64,000 nucleotides of DNA from Paramecium sonneborni. Its lineage: Eukaryota; Ciliophora; Oligohymenophorea; Peniculida; Parameciidae. Below the pieces are notes generated by a model, which saw only the letters and a program-made list of their open reading frames with translations, was not told the origin of the DNA and searched no databases. The position numbers were made by a program, and so were the translations under genes. This document shows positions 11,659 to 24,467 of the stretch, piece by piece. The DNA lies in NCBI GenBank assembly GCA_905182985.1, contig CAJJDN010000125.1:89419-153418 (forward strand), written 5' to 3'. The stretch's first letter is position 1; every line of letters begins with the position of its first letter.

Positions 11659-12630
11659 TTTTAATGGATATTTTTAAATTAATTTGATTGATAAATCTAA
11701 CAACTATTATAGGGATATACAACAACCTTTTCAAATCACAAAACTTAGGAGTTCTAAAAAGAAAATAAATCCTATATAGCTTAATTTGCTGGGCTTGGAA
11801 TTATTTAATATCCATAAAAAGCTAGAAAATCAATCATAAGATTATGTAATTATACTAATTGGTTCATAATAATATCAAAAATATTTAACATTGTTTATGT
11901 CTACCAATTTTATCATAATATTTTTTTCAATGAATATAAAATTAAAGAACAATTGTCAATCATTTCTTAATCTCATTTAATTACTTTAACTATTTGCTTC
12001 TCAATAAATTCCTTTATAAATCAATCTTTATGATTAAATAAATAGTTTATTTGACAACTCATCCAAATTTTTGAGCTTTTACTATTCAAATATTTCTTCT
12101 TTTTCATATGAATTTCCAGATTTTTAAGCTTTTAAAATATAAATTAATAGAAATGATTAATTTGAAAATTTCATAAATATTTTATTCTAGTCAAACTTAA
12201 TGAGAAAATTTTTAGTTAATAAAATAAAAGTGTGTAATTCTTCATTAGTTATCAATTAAACAATATTCAATATTATAAAATTTAGGATAATAAACAATAA
12301 AAATATTATTTAAGATCTCTTTATTATAAAGTTTCATACAATAAATAATTAATAAACAGATGATTTTATGAGTTTATGTAATTTATCTAAATCTCAGCAG
12401 ATTTTTATGAATAATTTAGATTTCTAACTAAATTTAAAGATATGCTTTTAAATGAATAACTCAATTAATTAGTGGTGATAAATTTTATAGAATTAAATTT
12501 GATAATTTGTGAAAAAAATCATAAAAAAATTTAAAAATGTCTCAAAATCCTTCAATAAAAAAAGAATTAAAGCTAAGCATGCCTTTTTAGCCTACCCTTA
12601 CATCATATCCACAATCATATTCTAATCAAA
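11569..12630 (+). repeat. Copy 1 of exact 1,062-bp direct repeat (contig end)
   Basis: This segment is identical, as far as read, to 12632-13693 at a constant offset of 1063 with no indel. The left copy ends directly at the N at 12631. It contains the 5' end of the 10461-11658 gene, the divergent intergenic DNA and the first codons of the eIF4G-like gene. Identity over the full length, with one copy abutting a gap character, is the pattern of overlapping but unmerged contig ends. Confidence 0.9.
12537..12630 (+). pseudogene. Truncated duplicate of eIF4G-like 5' end
   Basis: These 94 bases start with the same ATG and 31 codons as the eIF4G-like gene at 13600 and stop at the contig end. It is not a separate gene, only the copy-1 version of that start, created by the unmerged overlap. 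Confidence 0.85.
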
Positions 12631-12631
12631 N
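12631..12631. other. Assembly gap marker (single N)
   Basis: The only ambiguous base in the window. It sits exactly between the two copies of the 1,062-bp repeat and marks a scaffold join rather than a real base. Confidence 0.95.
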
Positions 12632-13693
12632 TCCATCTTTATATCTAAATGGAGTTATTTCAATCTTTTTTTAAAGTTATCTAGCTGCTGAAGTTGAGCA
12701 CAGTTTGAAAGTTGAAACCATTTTTAATGGATATTTTTAAATTAATTTGATTGATAAATCTAACAACTATTATAGGGATATACAACAACCTTTTCAAATC
12801 ACAAAACTTAGGAGTTCTAAAAAGAAAATAAATCCTATATAGCTTAATTTGCTGGGCTTGGAATTATTTAATATCCATAAAAAGCTAGAAAATCAATCAT
12901 AAGATTATGTAATTATACTAATTGGTTCATAATAATATCAAAAATATTTAACATTGTTTATGTCTACCAATTTTATCATAATATTTTTTTCAATGAATAT
13001 AAAATTAAAGAACAATTGTCAATCATTTCTTAATCTCATTTAATTACTTTAACTATTTGCTTCTCAATAAATTCCTTTATAAATCAATCTTTATGATTAA
13101 ATAAATAGTTTATTTGACAACTCATCCAAATTTTTGAGCTTTTACTATTCAAATATTTCTTCTTTTTCATATGAATTTCCAGATTTTTAAGCTTTTAAAA
13201 TATAAATTAATAGAAATGATTAATTTGAAAATTTCATAAATATTTTATTCTAGTCAAACTTAATGAGAAAATTTTTAGTTAATAAAATAAAAGTGTGTAA
13301 TTCTTCATTAGTTATCAATTAAACAATATTCAATATTATAAAATTTAGGATAATAAACAATAAAAATATTATTTAAGATCTCTTTATTATAAAGTTTCAT
13401 ACAATAAATAATTAATAAACAGATGATTTTATGAGTTTATGTAATTTATCTAAATCTCAGCAGATTTTTATGAATAATTTAGATTTCTAACTAAATTTAA
13501 AGATATGCTTTTAAATGAATAACTCAATTAATTAGTGGTGATAAATTTTATAGAATTAAATTTGATAATTTGTGAAAAAAATCATAAAAAAATTTAAAAA
13601 TGTCTCAAAATCCTTCAATAAAAAAAGAATTAAAGCTAAGCATGCCTTTTTAGCCTACCCTTACATCATATCCACAATCATATTCTAATCAAA
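12632..13693 (+). repeat. Copy 2 of exact 1,062-bp direct repeat
   Basis: It begins right after the N and runs into unique sequence at 13694, where the eIF4G-like gene continues. The genome probably has one copy, so the true distance between the divergent gene starts is about 880 bp. That intergenic DNA carries several Gln/Ile/Lys-rich open pieces on the minus strand in shifting frames, from about 11720 to 12450 in copy 1, but no coherent gene could be built from them. Confidence 0.9.
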
Positions 13694-16134
13694 TTCCCTA
13701 TGCTTAAGCTTACTACCCTCCTCAAAATTAATAAAGTTAATAACCAATTGCTGTTTAAACAAATGCTTTAGGCTCTTTATCTCTTATAGAAAATAGCAAT
13801 AACTCTAGCCAACCAGAAATAAATTCACAAATCAGATAATAGCCACCAACAACTACTCAAAATAGACAAAAAAAAAAATTAAACCTATCTAGTACAAGCC
13901 AATAAGCATTTGTATTAGATCAAACTTTTGAAAAAAAAGTATTAGATTTAATTAATATTATAGGTGGATGAAGAATTAAGAAAATTAGAGGAACAAAAAA
14001 AGCTAGAGGAAGAGAAGAAATAAAAAGAATAAGAATAACAAAGATTACAAGAGTTAAAAAAACCAAAGCCTTATTCTAAAGAAGATTTGAAAAAGTTAGT
14101 TGATTTAATAAATGTAATTTTTTAAAATAATCATTTAGGATTTCAGTGGATATTTTGATTAACAGGAATGGCAAATTCTAAAGGAAAGAAAACACTTTAC
14201 TATTAAAGAATTACAAAGCAAAACCTAATATAAAAAAGAAGGAAAGTCAAATTCTTACAATAAATAACCAGCAAAACCAACTACAACTTCTGTATAACCA
14301 TTTGAAAAAGAAAGAAAATAGCCAGCAGCTGATGCCCCACAACCAAAGATTATTATTGTAAGAGTTGTTGAAGACATTCAAACTAAATAATTAAAAGATA
14401 AAATGAAAAAATAAGCAGATGACTTTTTTTCTAATTTAAATTAAACTCCTGAATAGAAAGAGTTAATCTTTAAGGAACTTAGATATCGATTAAATTAATT
14501 GGCACCAGATAATTTTGAAATAACTGCTTAGAACATTTTAAAGATCATAATAGAAAAGTAAGTATATCATTAATTAATTCTTAGTAATCATGAAAACGAC
14601 TCGACTTATTTAGAATATTTGGCATAAAAGATTATCGATAAATCTTAAACTGAACCTAAATATAGAAAATTATATACAAAACTATGTTAAATATTAATAA
14701 AGGAACCTCAACTTATATAATAAAAAGAAAAATCAGATGGAAAGGTGAAAAGTGTTTCACTATTTAAAAATGGACTTTTAAACTAGGTTTAATAAGTATT
14801 TGATGAAAGAAAAAATAAGAAAGAAGATCTTTCTCATATGAAACCTGAAGAAAGGGAATAATATCATTTAATAAGAAAATAAAAGATTATGGGAAGTAAG
14901 TAATTTTATAAATATATTTAGATGTACGTTTTATTGGAGATTTATTTTTATCTAAATTACTTCCCATTTTAGCTGTTGATTCTGCTATTAAAGAATTGAT
15001 TTCAGATTATGTATCTTAATTTTAACCAAATCAAGAAAATAGTGAAGAATCTATTGAGGGTTTGATTGAATTATTAGATTAAAGTAATTTTATGTAAAAA
15101 TCTATTTAGTCGGTGGATATTACAAAGTATTAAATACAACAGATTTTGATGTTTGGAAAAAGGATCTAGAATAATACTTTGATGGAACAAACAAGAATTT
15201 AGAAGATGCAAAAAATTTCTTCTTAAAGAAATTTGATAAAAGTCTATCTATCGAAATTATTATGGAAATGTATAAATTATGTTAAATATATAAGACTTAA
15301 TTTATTAATAGCAAAGTATAAACTTTCATAAAGAATTTCAATGTTAATAGAAAATGTTTAAGAGAGGAAAAATTAAGGTTGGAAGGATCATTATAGTAAA
15401 TAAGATTAAGCTTAGAGTGTAAAAACAATTCATCAAGAATAAGAGAAGGAAATTACTGAACAAATTTATAATCAAAATAAGAATAAGAACAAGAAGCATT
15501 AACCTTAGTAAATACTTTATGTTGAAAAAAATTCAAGTTAATAATCATAAATTTAATAAAAATAATAATTATTTGACTTAAATGAATTGGCAATATTTGT
15601 ATAAGGAACTTTTAATATGGAACCATAATAATAGGAAGCAAAATTATTGGAAGAATTAAAAAGAATTGGATCTTCAGATGAGGCAATATACAAATTCTTT
15701 GAAATATTCTTTGAATACCTTCTTTCATGTATGAAATTTGATTAATAACTTTAGATAAATTATTAAAACGAAATATTGAAAGAGCATAGATGGTTTTTGA
15801 GTTATTGAGTAGAGAAGAGGCTAAAGAGGAAATTGTAAAGAAGACTACTTAGTAGGTAAGTGAATAATTATAATAATTTTAGGCTTTATACGAAGATAAA
15901 GTCTATACATTGGCTGAATCTCCAACAGCAATTGATTTATTGGTCGATATCATTGGATATTTCTTAAATGATCCAGATATCAATTTATTAAAGAAGTTGT
16001 ACTTCAAGCCTATGATTGATATTGAAGACTTTAATGAATTCATGACAAAGGTTGCTAATTAATTAATTTAAAAATATGCTGATAAAGTTAATATAATTCA
16101 AGAGTATTATAGAATTTTAGGTTATGTGATTTGA
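13600..16134 (+). CDS. eIF4G-like protein with MIF4G domain
   Basis: 773 aa with eight introns (13939-13963, 14114-14138, 14558-14584, 14896-14921, 15084-15109, 15281-15311, 15729-15754, 15856-15882; 25-31 nt). The N-terminus is Gln/Pro/Lys-rich and charged. A MIF4G HEAT domain follows: LNQLAPDNFEITAQNILKII, YLEYLAQKIIDKSQTEPKY, a KIMGNVRFIGDLFLSKLLP signature, LIELLDQIGGYYKVL and RISMLIENVQERKNQGW. A C-terminal helical region may be MA3-like. eIF4G-type proteins scaffold eIF4E, eIF4A and eIF3 at the mRNA cap; a related MIF4G factor is possible. Two introns are stop-free multiples of three, so exact length could differ slightly. Confidence 0.85.
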
Positions 16135-16251
16135 TTATATTTATTTTTTTTGATATGTTTTTGTAAAAATATCAATTATCATATAACATATATAAATTAT
16201 AATATTGTGATAATAGGTAACAAAAGATTAATCATATATATAATATATATA

Positions 16252-17355
16252 TCATTATTTTTTAATATTCTTACTCTTAGGTCCTAAGGGAGTAAAATGA
16301 TTAGTGGAACCTCTTCTATCTAAGAAATTCTTAATTTCAGAATTAACTCTAGAAGAGATGGAACTACTGATTCTATGAGGTGTAATTGAACTCAACCTTC
16401 TTTTTAACCATCTTTAAAATAGAATAAAATTATATACTCTTCTTATTATTTTTATTCATTTCTCTTTTTAACATTAAGTTGTTAAGTAAGATTTGAACCA
16501 ACTTTATCTCTTTATGAACTTGGGGGAATCATATAAGATTTATCTAATTAGACTGGAGTTTCTCCAATTTCTCCCCAAGTCATTAATGGAGTTTTCATAT
16601 TTTATGGAGCAGGAGAAAAGAGACCTAACATGTCATCATCTTCAAACCTTTAGGCTCCAACTAAATTTGGAGTACTTCCATAAAATACATTAACACCTTA
16701 TGCATTCAAACATTCTTAAAGTTTTCTCTTTTGCAACTTCTAGTCTATTTAATTAATTGCAAATTCTAAAGGTTTATGATGATCAGAGAATCTTGTATTC
16801 TTTATTTCTACTTTCTATAGATTCAATGAATTATCTGTCTCTTTTAGTTCTTAGATTGCTGGTTGTAATCTATATATATCTAATTTTATAACATACTTCT
16901 CATTTCTAGGATCCATTCTAAAATATAATGGATTCAATGCTTTATATTCATTTAATTGGATATTATTTTCTCTATTCCCCTCTATCATATGTTATAATTT
17001 ATCAGATTGAAGTGCAGCTTATTTAATTTTATGTTATTCTTCAACTTAAAACATCCATGCATGCTTCTAATACCATTAATCATCATTCTTTTTTATTATT
17101 TAGTTTAGTGTAACATTTTCATCGGAAGTATATCTACTTAAAAATTAACTTAAAGACATATTTTCATCAAGATTTCTAATTTCTATTTATTTAAAAATCA
17201 TACCCATCTTCATTTTTCATTTTATCAAGTTTGAATAATTCAGGATAATAATCTCTTTTTATTATTATTTCTAATCTTCTTAAGTATTCCTCTTCTGTTA
17301 AAACATTACCTTCCATTCTTACTTTCGGTTTAGGTACAGGAAATTCATCACCCAT
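16252..17355 (-). CDS. ESS2: ESS2/DGCR14-like splicing-associated nuclear protein
   Basis: 349 aa with introns 17176-17203 (28 nt) and 16412-16437 (26). The family signature opens the protein: VLTEEEYLRRLEIIIKRDYY followed by PELFKL. Further family features are LSQFLSRYTSDEN, the region around ALNPLYFRMDPRN and the conserved TPLMTWGEIGETPV block near the C-terminus, ending in a Ser/Arg/Lys-rich tail. ESS2 proteins are nuclear and associate with the C spliceosomal complex. This copy is shorter than the ~480-aa animal proteins but has both conserved ends. It is convergent with the eIF4G-like gene, 117 bp between stops. Confidence 0.9.
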
Positions 17356-17386
17356 TTTTTAATTTAAATAGTATATTAATTATTAC

Positions 17387-19583
17387 TCATTTAAAATAAC
17401 TACGAAAATTTAATTCATCAGATACTTCCATACTAGAATTTCGTTTCAAAATTGGTTCGTAATTCTCTTTACCTCCTTTTATTTAATTACTCTTCTCATG
17501 AGAACAGATATGTTTTAATGGTTCTTTTAATTATTAACTTGTTCCCTAAAAATCAACATAAATTGGACTACTACTCATATTCAATTGAGATTAAAAATAA
17601 CTTTAGAAAGACTCTATCTCACTTTTATTTTATTATTCTTCAACTTTCTTAGTATCAACAACATCCCAAAATTAAACATTTATGGCTGATGTATCAAATA
17701 AATATTTTGGATATTTTATTGGCTTTGAACTTATTAATTTCAAACTCTCACTATTCTCACCCTTTTATTTAATCTCTTTCTTTAATTTCACTTTGTAAAT
17801 ATTTTACATCAACACTTATACATTCTCACACATTTAATCTAAAGTATCATTATTTAACAATATCATCTCATCCATTTCAATCATATTATGATAACAAAGT
17901 GCTATCTTCTGTAATTTATTTTTTTCTTCTTATAAATCCTTACTTAACTATTTATACTTTCTTGTTTTTGACTTTTAACCAGCATATCGCTTTTTTGTTT
18001 AAATTACTGTGTCTTATTATTTTTATTTTAAATCCTTGACTTGATTTTCCAAAGTCTATTTTTCTGATTTTAAAATAATAAATTCTTCTTATAATTATTA
18101 ATATTTTTTAATTGTTCCAAAAGAGTCTATTACATCTTATTTAACTTAAACATCTCTAGTTCCCTTTTCAGGAACCCATAAAACACCAACTCCATGATAA
18201 TGTAAATGATTCCATTAATAAGAGAGATCCGTATTAATCATAGCTTGAATATGATCAGAGGTTGTGAATTATTATCTAAATATTTTTCTTTATTCTTCTA
18301 ATTTTTAAATTATCTTTAACATCATCTCCTATTATTATTTATCATCAACTCTTGCTTTTTATAATTCATTAATTTTAATTTCGTAATCCCTAATTACTCT
18401 ATTGAGACTCTCATCATTGTCAAATCCAACAATATTTTTTGATACATTGTTTTCTATCTTTTTAGCATTAGTACCAAATCTCAAAGTTGATAAAGTCTAT
18501 TCAAATTAACTATAACATGGATTAACACAAAGAATGATGGCAGTTCTAGAATTACCACCAAGAGAAGATCTTAAAATTTTAGTTAAAGGTGAATTTCTGT
18601 ATGGAATATGTTAATCGCTAAATGATATTAAAAATGATATTATTACTTTTTCTCTTATGCTCTTAATGAAATTACTTAAGTCAAAAAGAATAAGCTTTTA
18701 TTAATATGTTTAGATTCATTTTATCTATCTTTAAATTAAGTTCCTCCACTTCCACCAGCAGATGTTCCCCTCTTTTTAAGCATTGAATCATGGATATTGA
18801 TTTTTTCTGATCCAGCCAAATCAACAAAATTTAAAATTGACTCTGTAATTACAGAATTAGGCCCAATAGTATTGGGAACACATCTTACATAAAGTCTAAA
18901 AATTGTATGGGATCTACTACTACAATGATTCATAATAGTTGAAGCATAATGACGATTACTTTCTCCAAATTATAGTATATCCATAATTTCTTTAATATTT
19001 GTAACTACTTCTTCAACAGCTCCTTTGATAACAAACTCTTTATTAAAATCTTCATTGATTAATAGAGTTTCACTTAATCTTTCTTATGTTGCTAATAAAT
19101 CATAAACTTAATCGGTATAGATTTCAACATAACTACATCTTAAAAAATACTATCTATCAGAATGTTTAGCAATTTCGGTAAATAAGTCTTTTAATCCTTA
19201 TTTCAGAATCCCCTCCTCTTAATCATAACCCATCATAGTATATGTTTTACCACTCCCTGTTTATCCATACATGAATACAGTACCATTGATACCTTACAAG
19301 GATGATAATGTAATCCTCTAGATTTATTATTAGTAAATAAATTTGGTAGAGTGTTTTGAATCAAAACATTAGTCTATTTTAAATTAGTAATTAAGGATAT
19401 ACTAAATGTGAATTCTACTCTTTGTCCTGGTACAAATTTTCTCATCCTAACTAAATCATTAAATCTATCATTAGAGATGGATATAGTATCTTGGTTTTGA
19501 ACAGACCAAATTTCAAGATCATTGCTATCTCTTTCAATTCCATTGGATGGTCTTATTCTTACTACCACCTAAATGTTCTCCAT
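17387..19583 (-). CDS. N-terminal-motor kinesin with coiled-coil tail
   Basis: 712 aa with two 29-nt introns (19374-19402, 18618-18646). The motor domain starts at residue 4 (IQVVVRIRP). It has the P-loop [13 protein letters not shown] near residue 95-110, switch [12 protein letters not shown], switch [22 protein letters not shown] and the neck-proximal [13 protein letters not shown]. The remaining ~330 residues are Gln/Lys/Glu-rich with coiled-coil character and a short TM-free tail. All nucleotide-binding motifs are intact, so it should be a plus-end-type microtubule motor. Its kinesin subfamily could not be settled by eye. ESS2 starts 32 bp past its stop. Confidence 0.92.
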
Positions 19584-19676
19584 GTATTTTAAATTAAATA
19601 ATTAACAGATAATTGTTACAATGATCTAAATAATAATTATATATTGAATATTAATATTTTTTTGATAATTCATTAA

Positions 19677-20850
19677 TCAAAAGACCTCTTCTCTAACTTA
19701 AAGAAATTCTGAGGCAGCACTAACTTTTTAGGTAAGAACTTCTTAAAGTCTTTCAACAACTTCTAATTATTATTCTCTTTCAAAAGTTTAGGCTTCATAT
19801 TAAGCTTCTTATTCTGCAGCCCATCTTTGTTAGATAGCTAATGAATCTTCAGCATCTTCAAGGAATAACTATTAAGATTAGAGATTGTATAAATACTGTT
19901 TAATCTTCTAAATCTTCAACAGCCTCTTAGATGGTGACTTTGAATTAAACAATAGAATTTTCTAAGAAAGCCTTTCTCTCAACTAATCTCTTATGTTCTT
20001 CTTATAAGTGACTACTTTAGACTTCCCAATTGGCAGCTTATCTTTCTTCTGTGGCAAGAAGTGATGCTCTACTAGCAACTAATTATTATCTAATTTAAGC
20101 TAAGAGTTCTAAGATTTTAATGATGCTCTTATTATCAACTTTTGATGCCAATTATGTCAAAGCATTAATGAGTGGCTATTTTCAATAAGAATACATTTAT
20201 ACTTTGAATAAAGCATGTTTACTTTCCATCAATTTGGCTTAAACTTTCTCAAATCTACTCTTAAGTTGAGCAAATGCCACACCAGCTTATAAATGTTAAA
20301 CAATCTTTGAAGCTTCATCAATAGCATCCATTTAATCAACATGTTCAGCATCCTTTCTAACCCATGTTTCATGTTATGAATTTCTTGTTGCTTATTCATC
20401 GGCAAAACTCTTCTCATTGTTAGCAATATCACTTGTAACAACTCTTACTTCTTATTCAGCTTCACCTAAGGCTTCAGTTGTTGAATCTCTCAAATTTGAG
20501 AGAGCAACAATTTAACTTTAATGGTAAGCTATTTCTTATTCTAAATCAGCAATTATCTATTCAATATTTTATACTATTCATACCTTCTCAAAGGCAACTG
20601 TGTCGCTTTCATGAACTTTATCAGCTTTCTTTTAATCTCCATTCAATTATGAAGCAATGTTGTTTAAAAGAATTTAGATTTCTCCTACTGGTCCTCCTGT
20701 TGCCAATTAAAGTTGAAGGACTGACAATACTGAGTTTCCAAATGAATCCTTGTTGATTTAAGCTAACACTTCTTTTGGACTCTCACTTCTTGTTACTCTT
20801 GCAGTAGCCACTGCCAATATAAGTGTCAATACAGGAATTAATCTTGCCAT
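19677..20850 (-). CDS. Trichocyst matrix protein (TMP family)
   Basis: 363 aa with introns 20557-20583 (27 nt), 20176-20202 (27) and 19869-19896 (28). A clean signal peptide (MARLIPVLTLILAVATARV) precedes an acidic, helix-rich protein: LGEAEQEVRVVTSDIANNEK, QATRNSQHETWVRKDAEHVD, RASLLATEERQAANWEVQ and LAIQQRWAAEQEAQYEA. Heptad-like Ala/Glu/Gln helices with isolated Trp, few Cys and an N-terminal pro-region are typical of Paramecium trichocyst matrix proteins. These are stored as a crystal in the dense-core secretory granule and expand on exocytosis. Both 27-nt introns contain an in-frame TGA and are phase 0. Confidence 0.85.
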
Positions 20851-21427
20851 TTTAAAATTAATAATGAAATTTAATCACATCCAACACAGAAGAGACATTA
20901 ACAAAAAAAACCCGTTTTTTAATAATTTGTTTTATAATTTATATATTTCTATTTTTATTATATGTTTTTGTTTTAATTCCTCATAATATTATATAATAAT
21001 TTTATAACATTCATCTAACAGAATTTTTATTAGATTCTCATTACCATATTAGATTAAACTTCTGCAAAATATGTGTTATTAATTTATTATTCGAAAACAA
21101 TTCTAGATTTATTTTAATTAATTTATGATATTTATACAACTCTTTTTAATATTATCCACAACTCTTTTAGATATTTCCACAACTTTTTTCTATATTTCCA
21201 TTACATGAAATATGTAATATTAATTAAAATTTTTTTGTAATAGATATTTAAGTGGCATTTTATAAACCATTATGTATAGTAGACACAAATGTATATATAA
21301 ATCGATATAGTTTGAATTAAGACAAATTATCCTTTTTAGTCGTTGTTAAAATTTGATTTTCTGCTAAAATAGATAATAAATTGTTAAAATAAAATAATTT
21401 ATTTATCTTTTATTACTAGTCCATATT
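20851..21427. other. Divergent promoter region between TMP and coiled-coil genes
   Basis: 577 bp of AT-rich DNA upstream of two divergent genes. It holds homopolymer A/T runs and two close copies of a short AACTCTTTT-like/ATTTCCACAAC element near 21140-21195. No reading frame worth calling was found. Regulatory content cannot be resolved by eye. Confidence 0.5.
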
Positions 21428-24323
21428 ATGAATAATTCTGGAGAGGAAATTTAACTACTAAAGAAAACAATTAATGAGAAAGATCAACAGATAAGCGAGC
21501 TTGAAAAAAAATTGAGATTAGAGTAATTTAGGGGGAAAAAGCAATAGACCGAATTAAATGCAAAAATCGAAAATGAGAAATCCATTGCTTAAAATAATGC
21601 AGAATAAATTAGTCGCTTCGAAACGCAAATAAAAGATCTTAAATAAAAAGTAGAAAGAAATTTATATTTTAAGTTGAGCGAAACCGAAAAAAGAAATTTA
21701 TAGTTAATTGAAGATATAGGTGCTTTGAAAAAAAGGAAAGCTTCAGGTTCAACAGATGAAGATTTTCAACCAAAGAAGGAAGATCAAGGAGAGTTTCCTT
21801 CTCTTTAATAAATTTTAACAATAATAAAAACAAATCAAGGTAATTACTAACCTGAACTTACTAAATTATATGAATGCTATACAGAAGCTTGTTAAAATAA
21901 AGATGAATAAATCAATTCCCTAAAAGAAGAGATCAAAGATCTTACACATTAATTAGATAGGATAGTATATATCTTAATTATATGTATTTTTAGTAATCAG
22001 AATAGATTAAGTAAATAGAACAATAAGAGGAACGTATTAGATAATTAAAATAGAGTCTGGATTAGAGAGAGAATGAATTAAAGAATTCTTTACAATAAAC
22101 AAGTGATAATAGTGATTAAAAGATTTAAGAATTAGAAAAATAATATCAAACTTAATTAAACGAAATAAATAAATAATTATAAGAAACTACTAAAAAAGCC
22201 AAGTTTGACACTTTTAAATTAAATAAATAACTAAATGAACATAAGATATTGATTGAAAATGAACAGGCAAAGACAAACTTGCTTCAATAGCAAATTTCTA
22301 GACAAGAGACTTAAGTGAAAGAATTGGAAAATATGGTAAGTTGCTATTCTAATTATTTTAAGCTCTCTGAACTTGAATAAAAGAATTTATTGTTGATTGA
22401 AGAAACTAAGCAAAAGTAATAAGAAATAGAACGATTGAATGAGGAAGGCTTAACTAAATTGTCGATTGAAGAAAACAGATAAGATAAGCCTCCATATTAA
22501 GAATTGGTTGATTAAATTTTAAAGTTTTAAGCCAATGAGATTACTTATTAATAAGAAATAAAAACGATTGAAGAGGAGTTGCATTTGAAGAATACATTTT
22601 AATTCGAGTTATAGGAAGAACTAAACTAATATATTGAAAAATTTTAGTTGCAAGATAAGAAGGTAATTTGATTTGACATATTTGTAGTATTAAGATAGTT
22701 TGAAATAAATTAAATCTTTAGAGGAATCATAAGTTAATGATAGACAAACCTTTTAAGATTTAAGACAATATATTGAACAATTAAAATAAGAAAAAGAACA
22801 TTAATAATCTGAATTTTTACAAAAAATAAAAGAATTGAGTGAATAAAATACAAATATTGATGATGCTGTCTAAGATGTGGAATAAAAGTATCAAAAAATG
22901 ATGATGATTCAGGAAGAATAATACTAAAGAAGAGAATAGGAATTAATCCATTAAATTGAATAAAGTGAAGAAAAATTAAGTTAACAAGAAGCACTCTTGA
23001 AAAAGTAAGAATAAAAGTATAAAAATGAAATTAAATAATTAGAGGAAAATAATAATTTACAGATTTAATAAAAACAAATATAAATATCTTAATTATAAAA
23101 ATAACTTTAAGATGAATCACATAAAATTCGAGAAGAAGGTAATAAATAAATCAATGAAATTAAATAAGAAAATTATAAAAAAGAGAAATAATTTGAATAA
23201 AAAATTTCTGAGATTACAAAATAATATGAAGGGGAACTTAGTAAGATTAGAAAGATGGAAATAGTACTAAAGAAGAAAGAAAGAGAAATTACAGAAGAAA
23301 AAGAAGCTAAGAAATTTGCTGAAGAATAATTATAAATATTGACAGAAAAAAGTAATAAAATGATTGAATAATATGATAACAAAATCAGAGAAATATAGAT
23401 AGCAAATTAAGTAAATAAATAGGATCAGCATCGACATTCAATATTCGATTAGAGAATGTCAATTTCAAGCTCAGAAATTAATAAGACATTCGAAGTTGAA
23501 GTTTTAAAAGCTTAGATAGAATAGTTGTAATCTAAAGGAGATATAGAATTATAAGCTGAAATAAATAGATTAAATGAAAGAGAAAGAGGATTAAAAAAGG
23601 AAATGGTAGATTTATAAAATGAAGTAGGTAATGAAAGACTCCATTTTACAGCTGATTAAAAAAAATTAGAATAAGAAATTGAAAATTTAAATTAAGAAAT
23701 AAATAATCTTAAATTAGATCATTAAAGTGAATTAGATTAAATTAATGATTAAAATAATAGGATATTATTATAGCAGAAGAATGAATTATAAAGTAAGATT
23801 AATAAATTGGAATTAAAATTAGAGTAACAAGAAAATTAATTTAACAAAAAGTAAAATGAAATTGAAGAAGAAAAAGAAGGAATTATTCATCAATTAAAGG
23901 GTATAATATTTTAATATATTATAAGGTAAGATAAAAATTTTTGAAGAGTAAATAATTGAATTGAAAGATAAAAAAATCATCAAGAATCCTCCCTAATAAA
24001 CAATAATATAAGACGATACTTTATAGTTATAATAGGAAATAAATACTTTGAATGAAAAGGAGAGAGTATTGAGGAAGGAGATTTTAGATTTATAAAATGA
24101 ATTAGGAAATCTGAAATTGAATCAGACTATAAAAATGAGGGAATTAGAAACTTAAATAGAATAATATAAATAAGAAGCTAATCATGCTTAATAAGAATAA
24201 GAATATGCTGAGTAATTGACAGCAAAAATGAGTATACAATATGCTGATTTAGCAATGGAATATGAAAATGCAATACTTCAAAATAGAACTTATAGAAAAT
24301 CGATTTCTAAACTTAAGTAATGA
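21428..24323 (+). CDS. Long coiled-coil protein, 929 aa
   Basis: Introns 21965-21993 (29 nt), 22336-22362 (27), 22663-22687 (25) and 23901-23925 (25). Almost the whole protein is Glu/Gln/Lys/Leu heptad repeat, from KKTINEKDQQISELEKKLRL to the C-terminus; Gln is mostly encoded by TAA/TAG. A less helical insertion lies near residues 95-125 (KKRKASGSTDEDFQPKKE, resembling a basic nuclear-type cluster) and another at RHSIFDQRMSISSSEINKT. The second intron is a stop-free multiple of three and could be retained without changing the frame. Architecture suits a cytoskeletal, basal-body or tethering protein, but no family was recognised. Confidence 0.75.
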
Positions 24324-24467
24324 ATGACGTTTTTATCATTATTATGAATTATATATACTATGAGTATAATATTTAAGTTTAATTGATTGTAATATGAATT
24401 TTTAAAAGGGATGCAATAATAAATGATAATGTGTAAGTTTGAGTATTATATTTAATATAATAGTAAA

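Noticed and set aside
12537..12630. Second eIF4G-like gene
   Set aside because: It is the copy-1 version of the same start, cut at the N; an assembly artefact explains it.
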